DNA from: Streptomyces sp. NRRL F-6131
GTDB taxonomy: Bacteria > Actinomycetota > Actinomycetes > Streptomycetales > Streptomycetaceae
Length of the DNA stretch: 64,000 nucleotides
Direction: 5' to 3'
NCBI GenBank assembly: GCA_000719695.1
Contig: JOHN01000053.1
Coordinates: 28,101-92,100 of the forward strand
Shown: positions 8,965 through 17,014 of the stretch, piece after piece
How positions within the stretch are numbered: position 1 is the first letter of the stretch
Layout of the letters: each line of letters begins with the position of its first letter
Position numbers and translations under genes: made by a program
The notes under the pieces: model-generated
Database searches by the model: none
Told to the model about the DNA's origin: nothing
The model's input: only the letters and a program-made list of their open reading frames with translations

Positions 8965-9924
8965 ATGACCGAGAGCACGCCCCGGCCGAGCTCGCTGATC
9001 CAGACCGTCTACGGCGAGTTCGTCCGCCGCCTCGGCGGCTGGATATCCATCGCCGACCTGATCGCCCTGATGGCCGAGCTGGACGTCGACGCACCCGCCG
9101 TCCGCTCGGCCATCTCGCGCCTGAAGAAGGCCGGCACCCTCCTCCAGGAGCGCCGCCCCGGGGACGGCGTCGGCACCGGCACCGGCTACCGCCTCTCCCC
9201 CGCGATGGAACCGGTCTTCGACGAGGGCGACCGCCGGATCTTCCGCAGCCTGGCACCCGCCGAACTCGCCGACGGCTGGGTGGTGGCCGTCTTCTCCGTC
9301 CCCGAGTCCGCCCGCGCCCACCGCCACACCCTGCGCTCGCGGCTCAGCTGGCTCGGCTTCGGCAACGCCGCCCCCGGCGTCTGGCTGGCCCCCGCCCGGG
9401 TGCTGCCCGACGCCCGACGCCTGCTCGAACGCCACGGCCTGGACGCCTACGTCCACCTCTTCCTCTCCGCCGAGTACGCCGGGTTCACCGATCTGCGCAC
9501 CGCCGTCGCGGCCTGGTGGGACTTCCCCGCCATCGAGGCCCAGTACGCGGCCTTCACCGACGCCTGGCAGCCCACCCTCGCCGCCCTGTGCCCGCGCACC
9601 GACGACGGTCGCGACATCGACGATCGCGACAACGACAGCCGGTCCGACAATGCCGGCCGGTCCGACAGCGACACCGACATCGACCGCGACATCGAGCCGG
9701 CCGCGGCGTTCCGCGCCTACGTCCCGATGCTCACCCAGTGGCGCCGGCTGCCCTACCTCGACCCGGGCCTGCCCGCGCCGCTGCTGCCCGCCGACTGGAA
9801 CGCCGTCGCGGCCCGGGCCGTCTTCACCGGACTGCACGCCCGGCTCGCCGGACCGAGCCTGCGCCACGTCGAGAAGGTCACCGGGCCGGCGACCGCCGCC
9901 CACCACCGCCAGGAGCCGCGATGA
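8965..9924 (+). CDS. PaaX-family transcriptional regulator
   Basis: 319 residues from ATG 8965 with a strong GGGAGGAG at 8951-8958 (an in-frame ATG at 8932 lacks one). The N-terminal winged helix (about 10-75: SLIQTVYGEFVRRLGGW...VRSAISRLKKAG) and the central body with RLSWLGFGNAAPGVWLAP match PaaX, a repressor that responds to an aryl-CoA. By analogy the effector here would be salicylyl- or gentisyl-CoA. A segment at about 214-246 is an Asp/Arg/Ser low-complexity insertion (DDRDNDSRSD, DSDTDIDRDI) coded by short repeats. It is co-transcribed with the enzymes and its stop overlaps the next ATG. Confidence 0.85.
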   Translation: MTESTPRPSSLIQTVYGEFVRRLGGWISIADLIALMAELDVDAPAVRSAISRLKKAGTLLQERRPGDGVGTGTGYRLSPAMEPVFDEGDRRIFRSLAPAELADGWVVAVFSVPESARAHRHTLRSRLSWLGFGNAAPGVWLAPARVLPDARRLLERHGLDAYVHLFLSAEYAGFTDLRTAVAAWWDFPAIEAQYAAFTDAWQPTLAALCPRTDDGRDIDDRDNDSRSDNAGRSDSDTDIDRDIEPAAAFRAYVPMLTQWRRLPYLDPGLPAPLLPADWNAVAARAVFTGLHARLAGPSLRHVEKVTGPATAAHHRQEPR

Positions 9925-11540
9925 CCCACCAGCCCCCCGCCGACCTGCTCGTCCGCGCGGCCGCCGTGCACACCCTCGTCCCCGGCGAACCGCCGCAGCG
10001 CGCCCTCGCCGTCACCGGCACCCGGATCACCGCCCTGGCCGCCGACCCGCACGGCCTGGACGCGCTGATCGGTCCCGGCACCGAGGTGGTCGACGCCCCC
10101 GGGGCGACCGTGCTGCCCGCCTTCGACGACACCCACACCCATCTGATCCTCGCCGGGCACAGCGTCCACGGCGTCCCCGTCCACCGCGCCACCGACCTGC
10201 CCGGTTTCCTCGCCCTGCTCCGCGAGCGCGCCGCCCGCACCCGCGCCGGCGAGTGGATCCGCACCACCGTCAACTGGCAGGAGATCAACCTCACCGAGCA
10301 GCGGATGCCCACCACCGAGGAGCTGGACACCGCCACCGCCGACCACCCCGTGCTGGTCCGCCGCGGCGCCTACAACATGGTGCTCAACTCCGCCGCGCTG
10401 CGGCTCGCCGGAATCACCGCCGCCACCCCCGACCCGCCCGGCGGCGTGATCGAGCGCGACCCGGACGGCCGACTCACCGGTCGCCTGATCAACAAGGCGA
10501 TCGAGCTCGTCGAACGCGTCCTGCCGCAGCCCGGCCTCGCCGAGCGGATCGACGGCCTGCGCGCGGCCTCCGCCGACTACGCCGCCACCGGCATCGGCAC
10601 CGTCCGCGACTGCCTCGTCCCCGTCGAGGACCTCGACGTGCTGCGCGCCGCCCGCGCCGAGGGCGCCCTCGCCGTCCGGGTCCGCGCCCTGGTCTCCGGC
10701 TTCGCCGTCCGCACCCCCGAGGAGGTGGACGGGCTCCTCGACCGCGTCGAAGCCTGGCGGGCCGCCGGCCACGAGGACGATCAACTCTCCGTCTGGGGCG
10801 TCAAGTTCGGCATCGACGGCGGCTTCGAGGCGGGCGCGCTGGAGGAGCCGTACCAGGGGCAGCCCTGCTACCACGGCCGGCTGCTGTGGGAGCCGAAGGA
10901 ACTCGCCGACGCCGTCGACCGGGTGGTCGGGCGCGGCCTGCGGGTCGGCGTGCACGCCTGGGGCGACCGCGGGCTGCGCACCCTGCTCGACGTCTTCGAG
11001 GACGTGCTCGCCCGCCGACCCGGACTGCCCACCGGCACCCTCGTCGTCGAGCACGGCGGGCTCGCCCGCGCGGACCAGCGGGCCCGGGCCGTCGCCCTCG
11101 GCATCCCGGTGACCGTCCAGCACCCGCTGCTGCACGACGGCGCGCCCACCCAGCAACGGGCCTGGGGCGCGGAACGCACCGGCGCGCTCTTCCCGCTGCG
11201 CGAGTGGCTCGACGAGGGCGCGCTGCTCGCCGCCGGTTCGGACTTCCCGGTCGGCCCGTACGGCGCGATGGTGTCGGTGTGGGGCATGACCACCCGCGGC
11301 ACCGTGGCCGGGGTGGTGGGTCCGGAGCACGCGATCGAACGGTCCGAGGCGATCGCCCTGCACACGGTGGCGGCGGCCCGGCTCACCGGCGAGAGCGCGG
11401 ACCGCGGCTCGCTGCGGCCGGGCGCGCTCGCCGACCTGACGCTGTGGCCCGCCGACCCGCTGAGCTGCCCGGTGGAGGAGCTGCGGGAGCTGCTGCCCGA
11501 GCGCACGCTGGTCGGCGGGCGCACCGTGCACCGACGCTGA
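9921..11540 (+). CDS. Amidohydrolase family protein (YtcJ-like)
   Basis: 539 residues, ATGA overlap with the regulator. Amidohydrolase_3 features: metal site LPAFDDTHTHLILAG, central VKFGIDGGFEAG, VGVHAWGDRG, VVEHGG and the late Asp in LAAGSDFPVGPYGA, then a C-terminal GSLRPGALADLTLWPADP composite domain. Substrates of this family are varied (amides, cyclic ureas, N-acyl compounds). Its operon position hints at an aromatic amide that feeds the pathway. It is a paralogue of the protein at 24298-25935. Confidence 0.8.
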   Translation: MTHQPPADLLVRAAAVHTLVPGEPPQRALAVTGTRITALAADPHGLDALIGPGTEVVDAPGATVLPAFDDTHTHLILAGHSVHGVPVHRATDLPGFLALLRERAARTRAGEWIRTTVNWQEINLTEQRMPTTEELDTATADHPVLVRRGAYNMVLNSAALRLAGITAATPDPPGGVIERDPDGRLTGRLINKAIELVERVLPQPGLAERIDGLRAASADYAATGIGTVRDCLVPVEDLDVLRAARAEGALAVRVRALVSGFAVRTPEEVDGLLDRVEAWRAAGHEDDQLSVWGVKFGIDGGFEAGALEEPYQGQPCYHGRLLWEPKELADAVDRVVGRGLRVGVHAWGDRGLRTLLDVFEDVLARRPGLPTGTLVVEHGGLARADQRARAVALGIPVTVQHPLLHDGAPTQQRAWGAERTGALFPLREWLDEGALLAAGSDFPVGPYGAMVSVWGMTTRGTVAGVVGPEHAIERSEAIALHTVAAARLTGESADRGSLRPGALADLTLWPADPLSCPVEELRELLPERTLVGGRTVHRR

Positions 11541-11559
11541 GCAGCGCTACTGACCCGCG

Positions 11560-12171
11560 TCAGCGTCCGCCGGAGCCGTGGGAAGGGCCTTCCAGGGGCC
11601 GGACCTCCTGGAGCAGGCCCCAGGTGAAGTCCGCCGTGCGGGCCTGCGGGCGGCCCTCGGCGTCCGGGGCGGTGAAGTCCAGCCGGAACCGGTTCGGCGC
11701 ACTGCCCTCGCGCGGCACCGCGGGCGGGAACGCCGCCCCCAGGTCGGCCACCACACAGCTCCACGGGGCCAGATCGGCGAGCGTGCGCAGCACCGGCGCC
11801 GGGGCGTCCGGCGCCCGCACCAACCAGGCGTTCAACAGCGGCGCACCCGCCCCGGCCGGGCCGACCAGGACCTCGAAGCGCAGCTCCGGCCAGAGCGGCA
11901 GCACCCACTGGCGCGCGGAACAGGCGAGGTCCCCGATCCGCCGCGCCACCACCGCCTCGGGCGTCCCGAGCACGGCGGCGTACCGGCGGGCGCCGGCGGG
12001 GTACGTCGGCGAGCGCAGCATCGCCTGCCAGCGCTTGTTGGCCTCCCGCATCCCGACCCGGGTCCCGCCGAGGCGCCGGACGGCGTCCTCGACCAGCTCC
12101 GGCCTGAAGTCCGCCATCCGCCGCAGCAGGACCAGCTGGAACTCCGTCACCCCGAACCCGTGCACCGCCAC
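11560..12171 (-). CDS. Conserved hypothetical protein
   Basis: 203 residues with normal codon bias, ATG at 12171, converging on the catabolic operon with only 19 bases between stops. No signal peptide or membrane segment. Features: an N-terminal helical part (FGVTEFQLVLLRRMADFRPELVEDAVRRLG split by a loop), KRWQAMLRSPTYPAGARRY and an acidic/aromatic C-terminal half ending FTWGLLQEVRPLEG. I do not recognise the family. Confidence 0.6.
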   Translation of the reverse strand: MAVHGFGVTEFQLVLLRRMADFRPELVEDAVRRLGGTRVGMREANKRWQAMLRSPTYPAGARRYAAVLGTPEAVVARRIGDLACSARQWVLPLWPELRFEVLVGPAGAGAPLLNAWLVRAPDAPAPVLRTLADLAPWSCVVADLGAAFPPAVPREGSAPNRFRLDFTAPDAEGRPQARTADFTWGLLQEVRPLEGPSHGSGGR

Positions 12172-12290
12172 CTCGCCAGGCTACCGGGGCCCACCGCGCC
12201 CGGGCCGCGACACCGCCGGACGCGGCGGTGCGCGGCACACCTACCGGGCCCGGGTCGGGTACGGCGCGAAGGTGCTGGTGTGTTCGTCGA

Positions 12291-12428
12291 CTCGCCGACG
12301 TCATCGGCCTGGACACCGTCCAGGCCATCGCCCGGTCGATGTACGACGAGTACAAGGAACCCCTCTACGCACCCCCACCCCTCCTCACCCGTATGGCCGA
12401 AGCCGGCCACCCGGGCCGCAAAACCGGC
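12291..12428 (+). pseudogene. Relic of a 3-hydroxybutyryl-CoA dehydrogenase C-terminus
   Basis: Forty-six codons read LADVIGLDT, then SMYDEYKEPLYAPPPLL and EAGHPGRKTG, a near-canonical C-terminal segment of 3-hydroxyacyl/3-hydroxybutyryl-CoA dehydrogenase. Nothing recognisable of the NAD-binding domain lies upstream in any frame, and after KTG the expected GFY end is replaced by unrelated sequence. A strong hairpin follows 30 bases on. It is therefore the remains of a deleted gene rather than an expressed protein. Confidence 0.75.
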
Positions 12429-12457
12429 CACCCCCGACACCCTGACCCCCGCACCAG

Positions 12458-12499
12458 AACGGCCCGGCCGGGATCACTCGATCCCGGCCGGGCCGTTCC
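12458..12499. terminator. 19-bp-stem hairpin terminator
   Basis: A perfect inverted repeat, arms 12458-12476 and 12481-12499 (GAACGGCCCGGCCGGGATC), with the 4-base loop ACTC. It sits after the dehydrogenase relic and before the stop of the convergent zinc-ribbon gene, so it can serve both strands. Confidence 0.85.
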
Positions 12500-12509
12500 T
12501 TCCTCACCG

Positions 12510-12713
12510 TCAACCGAAGGGCAGAACGGCGGTACTACCGGTGGCGAGCACCCGCGCGTACTCGTCCTCGCCCAGCGCCCGGTAGTTGAGCACCGGGTCC
12601 CCCGCCCGGACGAGGGCCGTCGCACACCCGAGACACCAGGGCCGCGGCGGCCGCACGTCGACGTCCTCGATCGCCGCGGGGGCGGCATGGCAGTTCGCGC
12701 AATCGTCCGTCAT
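12510..12713 (-). CDS. Small CxxC zinc-ribbon-like protein
   Basis: 67 residues from ATG 12713, preceded by GGAGGATCC; an upstream in-frame ATG at 12803 has no such site. Two CxxC knuckles (CANC at 5-8, CLGC near 28) about 20 residues apart suggest a small zinc ribbon. The C-terminus ends STAVLPFG. Function unknown. Confidence 0.65.
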   Translation of the reverse strand: MTDDCANCHAAPAAIEDVDVRPPRPWCLGCATALVRAGDPVLNYRALGEDEYARVLATGSTAVLPFG

Positions 12714-12820
12714 CGGATCCTCCGTGGTCAGGACGCGGCGCGGCACCGGATTCAGGCGCTCGTCCCGCGGTCGCACGCCAGCAGCGTACTCGGCACGCGG
12801 CATCCCGAGCGCCTCCTCCC

Positions 12821-13471
12821 TCAGCGCAGGGCGACCGCTGCGGTCGAGCGTTCGGTGGCGATCTTGATGGCGAAGCCCGCCAGCGCGGTGCCCATCACGT
12901 AGCGGTGCACCCGCTGCCAGAGCGGGTGCCGGGAGAAGAATCCGGCGACGGAGCCGGCCGTGACGATGAAGAACGCGTTGCCCGCGACGCCCACGACGAT
13001 CAGCGTCAGCCCCAACAGCACGCCCTGCAGGCCGACATGGCCGCGCTCCGGCTCGACGAACTGCGGCAGCAGGGAGATGTAGAGGATCGCCACCTTGGGG
13101 TTGAGCAGGCAGGTGAGGAAGCCCATCAGGAAGAGCTTGCGGGGCCCGTCCGGTGCCAACTCCTGCGCGGTGAAGGCCGATCGGCCACCCGGACGGACGG
13201 CCTTCCAGGCCAGCCAGAGCAGGTAACCCGCTCCGGCGAGCTTGATCGCCAGGTAGATCTCCGGCACCACCGCGAAGACGGTGGCGATACCGGCGGACAC
13301 CGCGAAGAGGTAGACCAGGAAGCCGAGCGCGACCCCCGCCAGCGAGACCAACCCCGCCCGGCGGCCCTGCGCGATCGAACGGGAGACCAGGTAGATCATG
13401 TTCGGCCCCGGCGTCATCACCATACCGAGCTCCACCAACGCGATCCCCGCTATTGCCCCGAGCCCGATCAC
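12821..13471 (-). CDS. LysE family amino-acid exporter
   Basis: 216 residues from GTG 13471 with GGAGGT at 13478-13483. About six hydrophobic segments; the family signature MTPGPNMIYLVSRSIAQGRRAG near 20-40 and FLTCLLNPKVAILY near 120 are typical of LysE/RhtB translocators that export amino acids or their analogues. It ends VHRYVMGTALAGFAIKIA. Single gene; substrate not predictable. Confidence 0.87.
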   Translation of the reverse strand: MIGLGAIAGIALVELGMVMTPGPNMIYLVSRSIAQGRRAGLVSLAGVALGFLVYLFAVSAGIATVFAVVPEIYLAIKLAGAGYLLWLAWKAVRPGGRSAFTAQELAPDGPRKLFLMGFLTCLLNPKVAILYISLLPQFVEPERGHVGLQGVLLGLTLIVVGVAGNAFFIVTAGSVAGFFSRHPLWQRVHRYVMGTALAGFAIKIATERSTAAVALR

Positions 13472-13588
13472 AGCACTACCTCCGTACGCGCGTTCGTTTA
13501 CGCGCAACCTAGCAGCTCAGGGGCGTGGCGGACGGAGTGAGCCGAACCACAACGCCGCACGACACGAGGTTCTCCTCGGTCAACAGCG

Positions 13589-14161
13589 CTACGGCAAAAG
13601 GCCGTTCCTCGCCCGATCAGCGAGGCGGTGCGGGCCGAGGTAGTAGGAGAGCGCCGCGTGCGAAGGGCCGTCCGGGATCCCGCCCGAGACCAGGAGCCGG
13701 ACGACCTCGGCCTCCGGCAGCCACTCCACCAAGGCGGCCTCGGAGGCGTCCTGCGGCTCGCCGATCCGGGTGCAGCCGGTCACGTGGTACGCCCGGAAGT
13801 GGGCGTCGCTGATCCCGGCCATGGCGTCGTACTCGGTCATCAACTCGACCCGACCAGGCCGCCACCCGGTCTCCTCCTCCACCTCCCGGGCCACGGCCAC
13901 AGCGGGCTCCTCACCCGGATCCGCCCAGCCGGCCGGAACCTCCCAGCCCCAGCGGCCGGTGATGAACCGGTGCCGGTGGATGAGCAGGAAGCGCCCGCCG
14001 TCGTCGGTGACGACGGCGGTCGTCGAGGCGCGCGGCATCCGGACCACATGGTGCTCCACCCGCCCGACACCGGGGATGTCGACGTCGTCGAGCCACAACT
14101 CGACCCACGAGGACCCGTACACCTCCCGACGGCCGTACACCTGCCACTCCGCTCCCGCCAC
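13589..14161 (-). CDS. NUDIX hydrolase
   Basis: 190 residues. The complete Nudix box spans about residues 73-95: GWEVPAGWADPGEE then REVEEETGW, giving the GX5EX7REUXEEXGU pattern. The body resembles ADP-ribose pyrophosphatase-like enzymes (N-terminal beta sheet, HRHRFITGRW before the box, late acidic EALVEWLPEAEVVRLL). Likely hydrolyses a nucleoside diphosphate derivative; precise substrate open. Confidence 0.85.
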   Translation of the reverse strand: MAGAEWQVYGRREVYGSSWVELWLDDVDIPGVGRVEHHVVRMPRASTTAVVTDDGGRFLLIHRHRFITGRWGWEVPAGWADPGEEPAVAVAREVEEETGWRPGRVELMTEYDAMAGISDAHFRAYHVTGCTRIGEPQDASEAALVEWLPEAEVVRLLVSGGIPDGPSHAALSYYLGPHRLADRARNGLLP

Positions 14162-14207
14162 CGGACCTCCTCACCCACGCACGACCTGACGGCCCGACCC
14201 TCTCACG

Positions 14208-14259
14208 GTGGGCGCCCACGAGGTGGATCGCATCGAGTGGATCCCACTCGATGCGATCC
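14208..14259. promoter_or_regulatory. Palindromes in the NUDIX-HAD intergenic region
   Basis: Two perfect inverted repeats lie between the divergent genes: GTGGGC/GCCCAC (14208-14219) and a 16-bp-arm repeat GGATCGCATCGAGTGG (14225-14240) / complement (14244-14259) with a 3-base spacer. No gene ends here, so an operator or leader hairpin for the HAD gene is more likely than a terminator. Confidence 0.5.
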
Positions 14260-14340
14260 GGGGAATGATCGATCCGCCCGAAGCCGTGGCCGGCGAGACG
14301 GCTCCGAGGGCTCGCGCCTCCTCCCTACTAAGCTGCGGGT

Positions 14341-15003
14341 ATGACGATCAGGGCTGTGGTGTTCGACGTCGGGGAGTGTCTGGTCGACGAGACCCGGGAG
14401 TACGGCACCTGGGCCGACTGGCTCGGGGTGCCGAGACACACGTTCGTCGCCCAGTTCGGCGCGGTCATCGCCCAGGGTCGCGACTACCGGGAGGCGTTCC
14501 AGGTGTTCCGGCCCGGGTTCGACCTGTACGCGGAACGCGAGCGCCGGGTGGAGGCCGGCCAACCGGAGACCTTCGGCGAGGAGGACCTGTACGCGGACGT
14601 TCGCCCCGCCTTCGCCGAGCTCCGCGCCGCAGGACTGCACCTGACGATCGCCGGCAATCAAACGGTTCGAGCGGGCAGAATCCTCCGCGAGCTCTTCACC
14701 GGCGATGTCGACCTGATCGGCACCTCCGACGACTGGGGCGCGTCGAAGCCTGATCCCGGCTTCTTCCAAAAGGTCGCCGAAGTCGTCCCGGCGAGACCGG
14801 GTGAGATCCTCTACGTCGGCGACCGGCTCGACAACGATGTGTTGCCCGCGCGGTCCGCAGGGATGCGGACCGCGCTGATCAAGCGCGGGCCGTGGGGCTG
14901 GATCCAGCAGCACGACCCGGCGACCGCGCAGGCCACCTTCCGCATCGACTCGCTGCTGGAACTGCCCGGGCTGATCGCGAAGGCTAACGCTGCAGAGAGC
15001 TGA
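14341..15003 (+). CDS. HAD-superfamily hydrolase
   Basis: 220 residues. Motif I is FDVGECLVDE, with the nucleophile Asp9 but Gly/Glu where DxD phosphatases have the second Asp (the DVGG-type variant is common in this superfamily). Motif II is IAGNQT, motif III the KPDPGFF segment, motif IV YVGDRLDNDVLPARSAGM. A helical cap lies between motifs I and II. Probably a small-molecule phosphatase or haloacid dehalogenase-like enzyme. Its last 20 bases overlap the end of the convergent regulator gene. Confidence 0.8.
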   Translation: MTIRAVVFDVGECLVDETREYGTWADWLGVPRHTFVAQFGAVIAQGRDYREAFQVFRPGFDLYAERERRVEAGQPETFGEEDLYADVRPAFAELRAAGLHLTIAGNQTVRAGRILRELFTGDVDLIGTSDDWGASKPDPGFFQKVAEVVPARPGEILYVGDRLDNDVLPARSAGMRTALIKRGPWGWIQQHDPATAQATFRIDSLLELPGLIAKANAAES

Positions 15004-16255
15004 GCGTCGCACTCCACGAGTAGAGGCGGTCGTCGACCCGCCGGACGGCTTCCGAACCGTCCCACGGCGCGAGCGCCCGCCGGGCGTCGCGCACCCGGTC
15101 CATGCCGGTGGCGTACCAGGTGACGGCGAGCTGGTCGAGCGCCTGCTCCAGCAGTGCGCACGCCGCCCCGGGATCTCCGGTCGCGGCCTCCAGGGCGGCC
15201 AGGTCCCCGAGTACGACGATGCGCTGTTTGCCGTCGGTCTCGGGCAGTTCGGCGAGCACCTGTTGGAGGGTGCTCCGCGCCTGCGGAACCAGCCCAGCCG
15301 TGAGCTCGGTGTTGCCGCGGAAGGCACGCAGCCGAACGGGCGAGAACCAGGTGAACCAGTCCGGCGGCAGCACGTCACCTCCTACCGCCAGAACGTCCTC
15401 CGCGTGACGCAGGAGAGCGAGCGCGGCACGCTGGTCGCCGCAGCGGGTCAGGCACTCTGCCTCGACCGCGTCGAGCCACGCGAGCACCTCGGCTGCGACG
15501 GCGGGCGCTCGTCTGGCATAGGTTCGGGCCGCCTGCATCCGCTCGCGGGCCACCGGCAGGCGGCCGGCCCAGCCTGGCACGAAGGCGGAGTGCGCGAGGA
15601 CGGCCGCGCCGAGGAGGCTGTCATCGGCTTCACCGGCGGCTTGCAGTGCGCGTACGAGCGTCGCGTCGGCGGCGCCCGGTTGCCGCAGGTCGAAGAACTC
15701 GATCCGTGCCAGGAGCAGGAGCGACTCGGCGAGAGCCGAGGCGAGGATGCGGCGCGGGATGCCGGACGTCTCGCCGAGCAGTGCGGTTCCGAGGTTGGCG
15801 TGCTCTGCGACGGCACGGTGGAGGATCGCGGGGGCGACGGAGGGATAGAGGCGGCGGTGGGCCTCCGTGACGGTCCCGAAGTCGGCTCCGATCGTGGTGG
15901 GTTGGGACCCGGTGTGGCCAACGGGGCGCGGCAGCGCTCCGCGTAGAGCGGTCGGAGCCGGTGAGACCGCGGGACCGGCGGGGAGCGTCGCATCGACTGT
16001 CGGCGCAGCGCCCCTGTCCCAGGGCGGGCGAAATCCGAGATCCTCGACCGGCTGGTGGAGGACGTGGGTGAGAAGACGCTGGTAGTCCTCCTGCGGCCAG
16101 GGCGGGGAGTCCGACTCCCAGCGCCGGACTTGGCGGACGCTCACCACGATGCTCAGGCCGAGCTGACGTGCGGATCTGCTGAGCGCGTCCGCGAAGGCCT
16201 GCTGGCTCGGGCAGCCGACCGCCTGTCGGGCGGCCTTCAGTGCAAGATTGGGCAC
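14984..16255 (-). CDS. Helix-turn-helix regulator with TPR-like C-terminal domain
   Basis: 423 residues from GTG 16255, preceded by GGAGGA; in-frame codons up to 16324 lack a site. N-terminal helix-turn-helix (about 1-70: AARQAVGCPSQQAFADAL...VSVRQVRRWES). The long remainder is Ala/Leu-rich helical pairs resembling tetratricopeptide repeats. This architecture is common in streptomycete regulators of unknown signal. It is divergent from two tiny Cys-containing proteins that may be its targets. The 3' end overlaps the HAD gene by 20 bases. Confidence 0.7.
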   Translation of the reverse strand: MPNLALKAARQAVGCPSQQAFADALSRSARQLGLSIVVSVRQVRRWESDSPPWPQEDYQRLLTHVLHQPVEDLGFRPPWDRGAAPTVDATLPAGPAVSPAPTALRGALPRPVGHTGSQPTTIGADFGTVTEAHRRLYPSVAPAILHRAVAEHANLGTALLGETSGIPRRILASALAESLLLLARIEFFDLRQPGAADATLVRALQAAGEADDSLLGAAVLAHSAFVPGWAGRLPVARERMQAARTYARRAPAVAAEVLAWLDAVEAECLTRCGDQRAALALLRHAEDVLAVGGDVLPPDWFTWFSPVRLRAFRGNTELTAGLVPQARSTLQQVLAELPETDGKQRIVVLGDLAALEAATGDPGAACALLEQALDQLAVTWYATGMDRVRDARRALAPWDGSEAVRRVDDRLYSWSATLSSLQR

Positions 16256-16461
16256 GGTGTCCTCCACAGGTCCCGATGTCCGCTCAACTCTAGAGGCGAG
16301 AAGCCCTTTTGAGGGCTCTATCAAGCGCGCTATTGACTGTCGAGTCCTTGAAGAGTCCTCAGAACGTCCTCCACAGGACCTTCAGGGTGTCCGCTCGGTG
16401 GACGACGATGACTCTGTCGCCGACCGGCGTCGTCAGCTCGCTCAGAGGAGGGATCGACCTC

Positions 16462-16650
16462 GTGCGCCGAGCCCCGACACCGTTCACCCGTGCGCAGAGG
16501 GACGGCGTCGCCTGTATCCACTGCGGCGACGGGGGCGGCGTTCTCGCTCCGGACGGCCACGTCTGGATCCCAGGGCTGCCCGGCCTCGGCTGGGCGGTCG
16601 TCGCACATCCCACTTGCCGCACGGGCCCCATTCCCCAGGAGGAGTCATGA
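16462..16650 (+). CDS. Small CxxC protein
   Basis: 62 residues from GTG 16462, chosen because AGAGGAGGG lies just upstream (16445-16453); in-frame ATGs at 16309 and 16408 would be longer but overlap the divergent promoter. It contains ACIHCGDGGGVL and a late HPTCRTG. The stop overlaps the next ATG. Unknown; the pair with the following gene beside a helix-turn-helix regulator suggests a small regulated unit. Confidence 0.5.
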   Translation: MRRAPTPFTRAQRDGVACIHCGDGGGVLAPDGHVWIPGLPGLGWAVVAHPTCRTGPIPQEES

Positions 16651-16859
16651 CCGATCGCACCATCTCGTCGCCCGAACCGCCGGAGGCGGAGGCCGGGACG
16701 GGCGGGTACTGCCTAACCTGTGGGGACTACGGGTACGGCAGGTACGCGGGGATGCGGACCGCGCTCACGGACTGGATCACCGAGCACCGGGGCTGCAATC
16801 CGCCGATTGTCGCGAGTCTGTCCAGGGTGGAGCGTGAGCCCGGTGACGATCGGGCGTGA
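16647..16859 (+). CDS. Small CxxC protein, second of pair
   Basis: 70 residues, ATGA overlap with the preceding gene and AGGAGGAG ribosome site. It carries [16 protein letters not shown] and a third Cys in HRGCNPP. The central helix [12 protein letters not shown] is followed by a polar tail. Family not recognised; the shared Cys pattern with its neighbour suggests related metal-binding or redox proteins. Confidence 0.55.
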   Translation: MTDRTISSPEPPEAEAGTGGYCLTCGDYGYGRYAGMRTALTDWITEHRGCNPPIVASLSRVEREPGDDRA

Positions 16860-17014
16860 GCTCCGGACGAGGCGTCGCCGGGCTCGACGTGGGCCGATCT
16901 CCCCGTGTGGCCTCCGCGGTGTGGGCGCCGGTTTGGGGAAGGCTCGGCGTGCAGTCGTTGCGTGGTGGTGGCAGCGAGTGTGTTCGTTCCGTCGATGCCA
17001 GCGCGAGGAGTCCC

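Noticed and set aside
5791..9906. A 1371-codon open frame on the minus strand opposite the catabolic operon
   Set aside because: It runs antisense to six genes with clear motifs, has no recognisable domain and a Gly/Val/Asp composition typical of the shadow frame in GC-rich DNA.
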